In this document: piece after piece, positions 1 through 10,053 of the stretch
How the letters are laid out: every line of letters begins with the position of its first letter
Numbering within the stretch: position 1 is the stretch's first letter
NCBI RefSeq assembly: GCF_046630445.1
Contig: NC_092343.1
Span: 135,463,501-135,527,500, forward strand
Direction of reading: 5' to 3'
Source of the DNA: Rutidosis leptorrhynchoides
Lineage: Eukaryota; Streptophyta; Magnoliopsida; Asterales; Asteraceae
DNA length: 64,000 nt
Made by a program: the position numbers and the translations under genes
The notes under the pieces: generated by a model
Databases searched by the model: none
Told to the model about the DNA's origin: nothing
The model's input: the letters and a program-made list of their open reading frames with translations, nothing else

Positions 1-2
1 GT

Positions 3-1334
3 TGGCCTGAAGGTCGTATGGCCTGGCTCTCGATTAATGGAGTTCCGTTACCATGTTGGAATGAAAAGACGTTTACATCAATCGCTGAATGGTTCGGGGT
101 GGTTTACGTTCTCGAAAATTGTAAAATTTCTGGAAACCAAAATCTACTTACTGGTAGAGTTTTCGTGAAACTTAATGATCCAGAGGTGGTCAGGGATTCA
201 CTAAAACTTATCTACAAATCCAAGGTCTATTTTGTTAATATCATCGAAGAAGGTAAGATCCAGGAAAACAAGAAGAATAGTTGGGTGTCATGCTGCTGTC
301 AGGGTCCATGTCACAAGCAAGGGTTCGTTTCTCCTTACTATAATGATTCGGATTCAATTGATTCGGATGATTATAGGGAAGAAGAATCGGATGATTCGCC
401 ATTGGATGATGACGAACTCAGCCTGTTGAATGATATTCTTGTCAGCGAAGAGGAAGATAAGGATGATGTTGATGAAGTCAGTGCAAAAATCCCAGAAGAA
501 GTATCATCAGAGAAGTTGAATGTTCCGGTAAACAATCAATGTTTGAATGTTGAAGATGAAGAGTCTGGTTGCTTTGGAAATCGTATGGATAATAGTAATG
601 ACGAGGTGGTTGTCGAGACGCATGAGAAAAGTAACTGGCATTGTGGGAGTTCCAAGGTAGGCTACGCAGACAATAATTATGAGGGTAGCCCTAATCTCAA
701 AAAAGATGATACGGGTTTGAAAGGTGACCGGGTCAAAAACACGGGTAAGGTTTCAAATTCTGGGAATAACTCACCACACGATAAGCCCACTGAGAATATG
801 GGATATGTTGCTGTTGGGCCTGACTTTGGGCCTGAAGAGGGGAATAAAATCCCAACCGAAGCTAACATTGGGCCGAACTATAATGGGGTGAAAGATAATA
901 TCGTGGAGAAAAATGGGCCTCAAAAGCCCAATGCTGATTCTGATTGCGTGGAATGCAATAGGATTCCAAATTCATCTTTCTCTGACCCCATTGAGAAAAC
1001 TGAATGTGAAATTAAAAAACCTACAAAAAATAAACCGACTTCCAGTCGATCTTCACGAAGGACAGAATCCTCATATTGTAGTGATTGCTATTTGATGGCC
1101 ATGTCGAATTGTAGGGCTTCTACAAGGATAATGAAACTCAGAAATCGAGCCAAACGAGATGCAAACGGTGATTCATCCAAGTGTAAATCTTGTGGGAATA
1201 TAGGGATCAGGAAAACGAGAAAATCAAAAGATGATAAGAAGGGTGCTTTGCCGTCTAGATCAATCAACAGTGACGAGGTACGAAAATACGGGGAGCAGAT
1301 TGGACTGAGGTGGACCACTTCGGTCCATCAGTAA
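3..1334 (+). CDS. LINE ORF1-like protein, 5'-truncated by the window edge
   Basis: Reading frame open from the window start; the methionine at 18 is probably internal because the preceding codons (3-17) also read as coding. The beginning (around residues 1-85) resembles the end of the DUF4283-type RNA-binding domain found in plant LINE ORF1 proteins, with the typical WLSI.GVPLPCW stretch. Then come an acidic low-complexity part (about 110-165), a Gly/Pro/Asn-rich linker and a basic C-terminus with paired cysteines (CSDC, CKSC). Expected role: nucleic-acid-binding ORF1 protein of the LINE ribonucleoprotein. ORF2 follows 40 bp later. The family call rests on architecture and position, not on a search. 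Confidence 0.75.
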   Translation, partial: WPEGRMAWLSINGVPLPCWNEKTFTSIAEWFGVVYVLENCKISGNQNLLTGRVFVKLNDPEVVRDSLKLIYKSKVYFVNIIEEGKIQENKKNSWVSCCCQGPCHKQGFVSPYYNDSDSIDSDDYREEESDDSPLDDDELSLLNDILVSEEEDKDDVDEVSAKIPEEVSSEKLNVPVNNQCLNVEDEESGCFGNRMDNSNDEVVVETHEKSNWHCGSSKVGYADNNYEGSPNLKKDDTGLKGDRVKNTGKVSNSGNNSPHDKPTENMGYVAVGPDFGPEEGNKIPTEANIGPNYNGVKDNIVEKNGPQKPNADSDCVECNRIPNSSFSDPIEKTECEIKKPTKNKPTSSRSSRRTESSYCSDCYLMAMSNCRASTRIMKLRNRAKRDANGDSSKCKSCGNIGIRKTRKSKDDKKGALPSRSINSDEVRKYGEQIGLRWTTSVHQ

Positions 1335-1374
1335 GTTTCATCTTTCTCAATTTCGTTTCTGTTTTGTCTTAATT

Positions 1375-2646
1375 ATGAAGATCTTATCTTTAAATGTTCG
1401 TGGTTTCGCGGTTAAAGGGAAAATCGGGTGGGTGCGTAGCATTTGTTTAAGAGAAAGGCCTTGCATTGCAGTTTTGCAAGAAACTAAGTGCAAGACTATC
1501 TCAGAATCTTGGGTTCAATCGATCTGGGGGAACTCAAATTGTGGTTTTATTCAAAAGGAAGTTGTAGGAAAATCGGGTGGGTTGCTTATTATTTGGGATA
1601 AAAGTGCGTTTGAAGTGGATAGTACTACGGGTTGTGATTTTTTCTTGGCAATCAAAGGGAGGTGGAAAAACTCGGGTAAAGAATCCACAATTGTTAATGT
1701 CTACGGTCCTCACAAAGATCGTAACAAAGTGTTAATGTGGGATTTGTTAGAAAAACTCATCAATAGCATTAGTACGGCGTGGCTCTTATGTGGTGACTTT
1801 AATGAGGTAAGGGAATGTTCGGACCGTCTCAATTCCCAATTTTATCAAAGGAGAGCTGACAGGTTTAATGATTTCATCACGAGGAACAACTTAATTGAAA
1901 TTCCAATTTGCGGAAGAAAGTTCACTAGGATAAGTGATGACGGGTTGAAATTTAGTAAACTCGATAGATTCTTGGTCACGGACAACTTCATTAGCCTTTG
2001 GGAAGATCTTTCGGTCATTGCCTTGGATCAAAATCTCTCGGACCATTGCCCGTTGATACTTAGGGATAAGGTTCTTGATTATGGACCGAAGCCCTTCAAA
2101 GTTTTTAACGAATGGTTTGAGTGTATAGATATTGGTGATATAATTCAAGAAGCTTGGAACCAACCTATTCGGGGGAAAAGGAAAGATTGTTTATTTCGGG
2201 ATCGATTAAAGAATGTGAAATTAGCTCTCAAGTCTTGGAGTAATTCTAAATTCGGGGGACTTGATAATGAGATCAAAAAACTCAAAGAAGAAGCGATGGA
2301 GTGGGAATTAAAGGCGGAAAGTCAACCTCTTAGTGATTTGGATCGGGCATTGTGGTTAGAATGTCGACGTATTTGGATTGAAAAAGAAAAAATCAAAACC
2401 GGTATGTTGAAGCAAAAGGCACGTGTCAAATGGACGATTGATGGTGAAGAGAACTCAAAATTCTTTCACGCTGCGATTCGTAGGAAATATAATAAAAGTA
2501 ATTTTCGAGGGATTAATATTGATGGTGTGTGGTTCGAAGATCCGGAGACTGTAAAAGGTTTTATTTTCCAGCATTTTCAGAAACAATTTTCAAAAATCAC
2601 GGGTTGCAGACCACGACTTGCGGACTTTACAAGTGCTGGGCAGTAG
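1375..2646 (+). pseudogene. LINE ORF2, AP-endonuclease part (broken ORF)
   Basis: Begins with MKILSLNVRG, the usual start of plant LINE ORF2. Endonuclease/exonuclease/phosphatase-fold motifs follow in order: QETK near residue 38, NVYGPHKD near 108, GDFNEVRE near 140 and SDHCPLI near 222, which together form the nicking endonuclease used for target-primed reverse transcription. The frame meets a TAG at 2644-2646, then stays open to the Chromo-A insertion at 2759 and continues in the same frame after it (29261 onward). So the stop is a point lesson in an older LINE, separate from the insertion. Reverse transcriptase lies in the 3' half. Confidence 0.9.
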
Positions 2647-2758
2647 AGAGCTGATCAGGCTGCTGGTCAGGCTGGCGATATTGGGCCTGGTGGGCCTGAT
2701 GTTAACAGACCCCAATCCGTAAGTGGGTCAGGCCGAAATAGAGTTAATGGGTCTGATT
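2647..2758 (+). other. LINE ORF2 linker up to the insertion point
   Basis: Open in the ORF2 frame after the TAG at 2644. It codes a Gly/Pro/Gln-rich linker between endonuclease and reverse transcriptase and ends at the target duplication. Confidence 0.7.
2754..2758. repeat. Target-site duplication of Chromo-A, left copy
   Basis: TGATT here and again at 29256-29260, immediately outside the TG...CA ends of the LTRs. A perfect 5-bp duplication is the standard result of Ty3/gypsy integration. Confidence 0.95.
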
Positions 2759-3770
2759 TGTAGCGACCCGACCAAATCATGTTTGACGGCGCCGTCTACT
2801 TAGGTCCCGTTACGTGGTCATAAGTCTTTAAAACAACGTTTGACCAAAAGATATGTCGCATTCATTTCAAATGTAAAGATTGTTCAAAGTTTACAAGAAT
2901 AGTTCCACCACAAGTTACGTTACAAAGTTATAAGTACAAATGAAACTTATGCGACACAATTTAAAAGTAGCCAAAAGATGCTCCATGTATGCATATATAC
3001 TCGACATCCAATGCAAGTATCAAAAAAATGAGCGGAAGCATGTATCATGTATCGTTCAAGGACCTGAGAAAAACATAGAAATCTGTCAACGAAAACGTTG
3101 GTGAAATCATAGGTTTGAGTAAATAAGTACAAGTGAACCACAAGATTTGCAACAATGAGATAATAGTAATACATTCCAAAAGTTTGTTTCACGAGCACCC
3201 AATTATCAATGCTTAACATTCCTTCCATTGAACCCCATCACTTAGTGCTAGAACATACACTGTTTCTCGAAAATATATTTCATTCGTAAACGGTAGCGAA
3301 CCGTTTGAATGAGGGTTTGTCAAACCCATATGGATCCATACAACATAAGTTCTCGCTTACACCCGGCAAGTGTAACTAATGATAATCGAATTGAGGATTT
3401 TGTTCTAAACTCGTATGTAGAATGTTTGTTTTCCTGTACTTGTGTTCACTTAGTAAAAGAAATGTTTATGTTTTCTCATCCCAAATGTAAGTTCAAAAAG
3501 AGTAAAAGTGGGACCATGATCTCACCTTGAGTGCACGAGTAGTAAAGTACTTCAACAAGTAAACGTGTGCAAAGAACAATGCTAGTCTTGACCTAAACAA
3601 TAGGTTGTATCAATAACGGTACACACGATAGGTCAAAGATGTTCAATTAGTCCTATGGCTCGTTAAGACTCGATCATAATAGCATGTGAATCAAATTGTC
3701 ATGTTTCATGCAAGGTATAAGTATAAAAGCATGTTAGAACGATTGCACAAACATTTGGTTAAGTTTGATT

Positions 3771-3815
3771 AAAAGTCAACTTAGGTCGGGTCAAAGTCAA
3801 CAAAAAGTCAACACG
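3771..3815 (-). promoter_or_regulatory. Cluster of W-box-like TTGAC motifs in the Chromo-A LTR
   Basis: On the minus strand four TTGAC(T/C) motifs occur within about 45 bp (AGTCAAC / GGTCAAAGTCAAC on the plus strand). TTGACC/T is the core bound by plant WRKY factors, which often drive stress-responsive LTRs. The cluster is repeated in the right LTR near 27909-27955. Binding is inferred. Confidence 0.4.
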
Positions 3816-3959
3816 TTCGGGTCGGGTCCCGAACTATTTTTCTGAGGTTTTTAATCATATATGAGCATGTTAGAACAAGTTTCATGTGAATCGGAGGTCC
3901 ATAGCATAGCAAACATTTTTCGTAAAATGACCAACGAAGACAGTGGCCTGCCAGGGTAT

Positions 3960-4062
3960 CTGGACGGCGTCCAGCTTTGAAGGCTGGGACGGCGTCCAGA
4001 CTTTCTGGACGGCGTCCAACTTTGAATACTGGGACGGCGTCCAAGTATCTGGACGGCGTCCA
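3960..4062. repeat. Five-copy palindrome array, Chromo-A left LTR
   Basis: Five copies of GGACGGCGTCC at 3962, 3987, 4007, 4032 and 4051 (spacing 25, 20, 25, 19). The first lies in the 15-bp odd palindrome CTGGACG-G-CGTCCAG. The right LTR has six copies with the same alternating spacing. This is not a CRISPR: the repeats are only 11-15 bp and the spacers repeat. Confidence 0.9.
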
Positions 4063-5097
4063 GGTTGGATTTCAAGTCTGATGCAGAACTCCTAAGTGCA
4101 CGAACCAAAAACCAAATAAACACAATTTATGATCCGCAAACAATCAAGTCAAGTATTTTATACCGTTGGGAAGGTAATTTGACGAGGAAGACAACTAAAC
4201 ACATTTCATCAATCAATCTACCTATTATAACAACCAAAACCGCATCTAATGCTCAACATTAATCGCATACAAGTTCATAAATGCAATTCAATGATTCGGG
4301 CAACCAATTTACATGAATGATATGCCGTTTCGAAGGTAATCAAGCATACAATCCAACTAAACACTTACCAACCATAATCCATGGCATTCAATGCATCAAA
4401 AGTCCATTTCAAGTTCATCAAACCCTAACCCAAATTCACCAAAATCATAAATTGAGTTCGTGAACTCTTCTAAAGCAACTTACACATCAAATTGAAGCTA
4501 GTGATACTAGGAACACAATTAGAACATGAACTTATAACATCTAACAACATATGATCATCCAAAATTCAAGAACAACACACCAAAATTCAAGTTCATGCTA
4601 GTTACTTCAAAACAACAAGATCGAGCATACAATTCATATATTCATGTTAGACTTGAGCCATAGACACTAATTAACACTTTTATAAGTTAAAAACATCAAG
4701 AACACAAAATCTAGTGATTTTAGAAAGTTACCCAAATGTAATGAAATCGGTATGGAATCGAAGAGGAAGATGCAAGGATCACGAATTTGTAATTTGTTTT
4801 GTTGCTAGCTTCCTAATCCGAATTTAGATGATGAATCTTTGTATTTGGGTGTTGAGAGAAAAAGAAGAAAGAATTAGGGAAAGAGGGGATGAATGAATGA
4901 AGGAGGAAGGGTTGACCCCTTTGACCTAGTCACCAAATTGGCATCTTGGCAAGTTTAGCCCCTCAAGTTTGAATCGGGTGCGTGAATTACCTAAACGAGA
5001 TAATTTAAAACGCGTATCAACGGGAGATGTTATAAATATATAACGGACTTTAAAAATGAATAAACGGAAAGTAAACGGAAAAAGGCGGGATGTTACA

Positions 5098-5134
5098 TTA
5101 CCTACTCCTTAAAAGAAATTTCGTCCCGAAATTT
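5098..5134 (-). promoter_or_regulatory. Polypurine tract of Chromo-A with adjacent hairpin
   Basis: In element sense a purine-rich run (TTTTAAGGAGTAGGTAATG) abuts the 3' LTR and primes plus-strand DNA. Just before it is a perfect hairpin, AAATTTCG / CGAAATTT around three bases (5116-5134). The same hairpin precedes the Chromo-F tract at 50941-50959. Confidence 0.75.
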
Positions 5135-8100
5135 AAGTAGGCGTAGTAGTCGTTGTTTCTTCCTCGAGATCTTGCGTTTCCGAATTCACGAATAGATGAG
5201 GATACTTCCTTTGCATTTGATCTTATCTTTCCCAAGTAAACTCGGGTCCCCTTTTGGCGTTCCAACGGACTTTAACAATCGGGATTCGGCTTTGTTTCAA
5301 TGTCTTGATGGAGGTGCCCACAATTTCAACCGGTTCCTCCACAAAATGAAGTTTGTCATCAATAGTAAGTTCCTCGAGAGGGATGACGATATCGGGTTCG
5401 GCAAGACACTTTTTCAAGTTAGATACATGGAAGGTAGGATGAACGGAGTTCAATTGAGGCTGAAGATCTAAATGATAAGCAACGGTTCCGATACGCTCCA
5501 AGATTTCGAAAGGACCAATATACCGCGGATTTAGCTTCCCGCGTTTCCCAAAACGGATTACACCCTTCCAAGGTGCGACTTTTAACATGACGCGGTCACC
5601 GACTTGAAATTCAAGGTCGTTGCGTCTTTTGTCGGTATAGCACTTTTGACGACTTCGGGCCGTCCTAAGCTTATCTCGGATTTGAACGATTTTCTCGGTG
5701 GTTTCGTGAATGAGTTCGGGTCCGGTAATTTGCACGTCGCCTACCTCGACCCAACAAAGAGGTGAACGACATTTTCGGCCATATAGCGCTTCAAAAGGTG
5801 CGGCCTTTATACTCGCGTGATAACTATTGTTGTAAGAGAACTCGGCGAGGGGTAAGTGCTTGTCCCAAGCTTTTCCGAAATCAACCATGCAAGCTCGTAA
5901 CATGTCCTCTAAGGTTTGAATTGTACGTTCTCTTTGTCCATCGGTTTGAGGATGATATGCGGTGCTCATGTCTAAACGCGTTCCCAACGCTTCTTGTAAA
6001 GTACGCCAAAATCTAGAAACGAAACGGCCATCTCGGTCGGAGATAATCGATAAAGGTACACCGTGTCGGGCTACGATCTCATTAATGTAAAGTTGTGCAA
6101 GTTTCTCCATTTTGTCCGTTTCTTTCATGGCAAGGAAGTGTGCGGATTTGGTGAGACGGTCAACAATAACCCAAATGGTATCATAACCGCCCGTCGTTTT
6201 TGGTAGCTTGGTGATAAAATCCATCGTTATCCTTTCCCACTTCCATTGCGGGATCTCGGGTTGTTGAAGTAGTCCGGACGGTCTTTGGTGTTCGGCTTTG
6301 ACTTTGGAACATGTCAAACACTTGGAAACATAAGTAGCTACGTCCCTTTTGATGTTCGGCCACCAATATAGTTGTTTAAGGTCGTGGTACATCTTATTGG
6401 CACCGGGGTGAATCGAGTATCGTGACTTATGGGCTTCATCTAAAATAAGGCTTTGTAGGTCCCCATAACTAGGCACCCAAATCCTTCCGGTGTAATATCG
6501 GAGTCCGGTCTCCCTAATTTCGAATCGAGAGACGAGAATGTTCAAGAGCTCGTGTGAAAGGTTTTCATCCTTGAGAGCCTCATCTTGGGCTACCCGAATT
6601 TGGCTATTAAGGTTTGTGTGGATGGTGATGTTTAAGGCTCGGACACGAAGAGGCACCGCTCTTTCTTTTCGACTTAAGGCATCGGCTACTACATTTTCCT
6701 TCCCGGGATGGTAACGAAGCTCGCAATCGTAATCGTTTAAGGTTTCAATCCACCTTCGTTGTCTCATGTTTAGTTGCTTTTGATCGAAAATGTGTTGAAG
6801 GTTTTTGTGATCGGTGAAGATAGTACTCTTGGTTCCATAAAGATAGTGTCTCCACATTTTAAGTGCAAAGACAACGGCTCCGAGTTCGAGATCATGCGTC
6901 GTGTAGTTGCGTTCATGAATTTTGAGTTGTCGAGAAGCATAAGCAATGACTTTCGTTCGTTGCATCAATACACACCCAAAACCATGTTTCGAGGCATCGC
7001 AATATACAACAAAGTCATCATTGCCTTCGGGAAGTGACAAGATAGGAGCGGTGGTTAGCTTCGTTTTCAAGATTTGGAATGCGGATTCATGTTCGGTCGC
7101 CCAAATGAATTTCTTTCCCTTGTGAGTTAATGCGGTTAGAGGACGTGCAACCAAAGAGAAGTTTTCGATGAACCTACGATAGTACCCGGCGAGACCCAAG
7201 AATTGACGAATGTGAGTAGGAGTAGTAGGAGTCTCCCATTTACTAATGGCTTCGATTTTCGTTGGATCGACTTTAATACCTTGGTCACTTACAACATGAC
7301 CAAGAAATTGAACTTCCTTTAACCAAAATTCACACTTGGAGAATTTGGCATAGAGTTGTTCTTGTCTTAAAAGTTCAAGCACAAGTCGGAGGTGTTCCTC
7401 GTGTTCTTCTTCGCTTTTTGAATAGACTAAAATATCATCGATGAACACGATAACGAATTTGTCAAGATACGGTTTACACACGCGGTTTATAAGATCCATG
7501 AACACCGCCGGTGCGTTAGTGAGACCAAATGGCATTACAAGAAATTCATAACTACCATAACGAGTTCGGAAAGCGGTTTTGGAGGCATCTTCCCCCTTAA
7601 CCCTTAATTGATGATAACCCGAGCGGAGATCGATTTTCGAATATACACAAGACCCTTGTAGTTGATCAAAGAGGTCATCGATGCGAGGAAGAGGATATCG
7701 GTTCTTAACCGTCAATTTATTTAGTTCACGATAATCAATGCACATTCGTAGGGATCCGTCTTTCTTTTTAACAAACAAAATCGGAGCCCCCCAAGGTGAA
7801 TGGCTAGGTTGGATAAAACCACGGTCAAGTAGTTCTTGGATTTGACTTTGCAATTCTTGCATTTCGGATGGAGCAAGTCTATACGGTGCACGTGCTACGG
7901 GTGCGGCTCCCGGAATAAGATCGATTTGGAATTCAACCGGTCGATGAGGAGGAAGACCCAGCAATTCGTCGGGAAATACATCGGAAAGGTCACTAACAAT
8001 TGGCACATCATCGATATGCTTCTCATCGGACTCGACTTTCTTAACGTGGGCAAGGATCGCAAAACAACCCTTACGGAGTAGTTTTCTAACTTTAAGGCAC

Positions 8101-9065
8101 GAAACGAGGTTGAGTCTGGTGCAACTCTTATCGCCATAAACAATCAAAGGTTCACCATTCTCGATAGGAATTCGGATTGCGTTAAGATCACAGAGGATGT
8201 GAGATTTCATTTTGACTAACCAATTCATACCGATTATTACATCAAAGCTTCCTAGTTCCATGGGTATCAAGTCAATTTCAAATTCCTTACCCAAAATGTT
8301 TAACGTACACCCCCGGTAATATGTGTCGGCACTTAATAGTTTCCCGTTAGCCACTTCAATGGTATAAGTGGTATCTAATGGAAGGGGTGGAGTGCTAAAA
8401 GAATGAGTCAAAGTCTTGGATACAAAGCATTTATCGGCACCCGAATCGAATAAGCAAGAGACATAAGAATTGTTGAGAAGAAACGTACCCGTGACTAGTT
8501 CAGTGTCATCCCGGGCTTCCTCGGTGTTGATGTTGAAAGTTCGGCCGTGCGTGTTGGGGTTATCTTTCTTCTTTGGGCATGCATTTCTATAATGACCCGT
8601 TTGGCCACATTCGTAACAAGTGCCCGTCTTTGGTGCATTGGGCCACTTTCGAGCGACAGGAGTGGCACTTTTACAATCGTTGGCCTTATGACCAATTCCT
8701 TGGCACCGATGGCAAATTAGCTTACTACATTCTCCAAAGTGATGTTTGTTGCATTTGTTGCAAAGAGGTAGATTTCCGGCATAACCCTTCTTGCCGTCGG
8801 AGGTGAAAGATTTCTTGGCAAAGTTGTTGTTGCTTGATTGGGGAGCTTCCCATTTTCTTTTGTTGTTACCCGACTTGTCCTCGGCTTTAGGTGCCGGTAC
8901 TACGATTTCGTCAACCGTTTCTATCAATTTGCGGGCCATGTTCAAAGCTTCTTGATGATTAGTGGGTTTGGATGACATTACTCCGTGTTTGATACTCTTT
9001 GGAAGACCATCCATGTAAAGTTCAACCCTTAAAGCTTCGGGGTTCACAAGATTTGGGCACATCAA
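5133..9065 (-). pseudogene. Chromo-A pol polyprotein (protease, RT, RNase H, integrase, chromodomain-like tail)
   Basis: Open for 1280 codons (9065-5223). Two CCHC zinc knuckles lie near residues 118-131 and 150-163. Aspartic protease DSGA is at 207-210. Reverse transcriptase runs about 375-600 with FIDD at 541-544. RNase H starts at [10 protein letters not shown] (688-697) and continues through [10 protein letters not shown]. Integrase has an H/C zinc-binding region and the D,D-E core (SDRDGR, then GQRERTIQ). The tail resembles the chromodomain that guides chromovirus integration. A TAA at 5220-5222 truncates that tail; the same frame is otherwise open to 5133. Gag is in the same frame upstream, separated by one TGA (9081-9083), so this was a single gag-pol ORF now carrying two nonsense changes. 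Confidence 0.95.
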
Positions 9066-9080
9066 GGCTAGTTCGAAAAA

Positions 9081-9599
9081 TCATTGATTATAAGCCTTGA
9101 GATCATTTCCGATTGACTTTAAAGTTCTTAGCTCTTGTTCGAGCCTTCGGGTTTCTTCACGAGGGAAATATTCGACAATCATCTTTTCCCTCAAGTCAGC
9201 CCAAGAGAGGGCGTGAGCTTCATCGGTACCCACCGATTGTACATAAGTATTCCACCATGTAAGAGCGACACCGGTGAAGGTGTGAGTGGAGTATTTGACC
9301 TTGTCTTGGTCCCGACAACCGCTTATGCTAAAGACGGCTTCCGTTTGCTCAAACCATCGGGTGAGCACGACCGGTCCCCCGGTTCCATCGAAAGTGTGAG
9401 GTTTGCACCCCATGAAAGCTTTATAGGTGCATCCCTCGTTTGAGTTACCGGCTCCATTGTTGTTGTTGTTGTGGTTGTTGTTATTATTGTTGTTGTTGTT
9501 GGATGAGTGACCGGCCATGGCCGCATCTACGGAGGTAGCTATCATCCGTTTGAGAGCTTGTTCGGGAGTTTCATTGCGGCGTACACGGCGAGGAGCCAT
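9081..9599 (-). pseudogene. Chromo-A gag, N-terminal part
   Basis: The likely start is the methionine at 9599 (MAPRRVRRNETPEQAL); an upstream in-frame ATG at 9626 adds nine atypical residues. An Asn-rich low-complexity run lies around residues 33-55. The retrotransposon gag capsid domain follows (FDGTGGPVVLTRWFEQTEAVF, LTWWNTYV, EYFPREETRRLEQELRTLK). Translation stops at TGA 9081-9083, but the frame continues straight into pol, so this is a point nonsense mutation rather than a natural gag stop. Confidence 0.93.
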
Positions 9600-10002
9600 T
9601 GTTCCTTCAAGACACAAGAATATCATTGATTAGTATTCTCAATAATACTAACCGTGATATAGAATAAAGATAAATAGAAGTTTTTCCTCGACTCGCCTTA
9701 AATTCTTTATGTCATAATGTCGGAACGTTCATATGAGTCACCGTAATATAATCCCAGAAATTATATTACCCTGATTCATATGTGCATTCGACATCATTTC
9801 ATATAGTCAAGGTGGCGTGTCAATCAAATTAAACAACGTGAGATTAAGATGAACTAAGAGTAGATATGAGTAGAAGCGTTCGAGTATAAATGCACAAGTA
9901 GTCAAGTAATTCCTACTTCAAGTCTATATGCCGGTTGTAGTCTAGACTCACCAATGTACCCTATGACTCGAGGTTGACACCAATGAACTCTAAATCCCTA
10001 CA
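9600..10002 (-). other. Chromo-A 5' leader
   Basis: About 400 bp between primer binding site and gag start. No ORF or repeat stands out; expected to hold the untranslated leader and packaging signals. Confidence 0.7.
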
Positions 10003-10020
10003 ACCAACGCTCTGATACCA
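10003..10020 (-). promoter_or_regulatory. Primer binding site of Chromo-A (tRNA-iMet type)
   Basis: In element sense reads TGGTATCAGAGCGTTGGT, the standard complement to the 3' end of initiator tRNA-Met, two bases inside the 5' LTR (10023). Confidence 0.93.
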
Positions 10021-10022
10021 TC

Positions 10023-10053
10023 TGTAGCGACCCGACCAAATCATGTTTGACGG
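10023..10053 (-). repeat. Chromo-A right LTR, first 31 bp
   Basis: Matches the left LTR start (2759-2789), then is interrupted by Athila-A at 10054. The LTR resumes at 26928 after the duplicated GACGG (10049-10053 and 26923-26927). Confidence 0.95.

Larger units (their letters stand above)
1..2758 (+). mobile_element. LINE (L1-type non-LTR retrotransposon), 5' half
   Basis: Left part of a plant L1-type LINE, starting before the window. It carries an ORF1-like coding region and the endonuclease part of ORF2, then stops where Chromo-A inserted. The 5-bp target duplication TGATT (2754-2758) recurs at 29256-29260. Removing Chromo-A and one duplication rejoins the ORF2 reading frame without a shift, so both halves belong to one element. 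The 3' half with poly(A) is at 29261-31822. Confidence 0.93.
2759..5097 (-). repeat. Chromo-A left LTR (3' LTR in element sense)
   Basis: 2339 bp, starting TGTAGCGACCCG and ending TGTTACA. It matches the right LTR closely throughout. No coding capacity of its own; the short ORFs in it are chance. It holds a five-copy palindrome array (3960-4062) and a W-box-like cluster (3771-3815). Confidence 0.95.

Noticed and set aside
3960-4062. CRISPR-like array
   Set aside because: Eukaryotic LTR; repeats of 11-15 bp with repeated, non-unique spacers.
3851-4123. Overlapping short ORFs with repeated RRPS/SWTPSR motifs in the Chromo-A LTR
   Set aside because: The repeats in the peptide come from the DNA palindrome array; frames are not kept in the other LTR.
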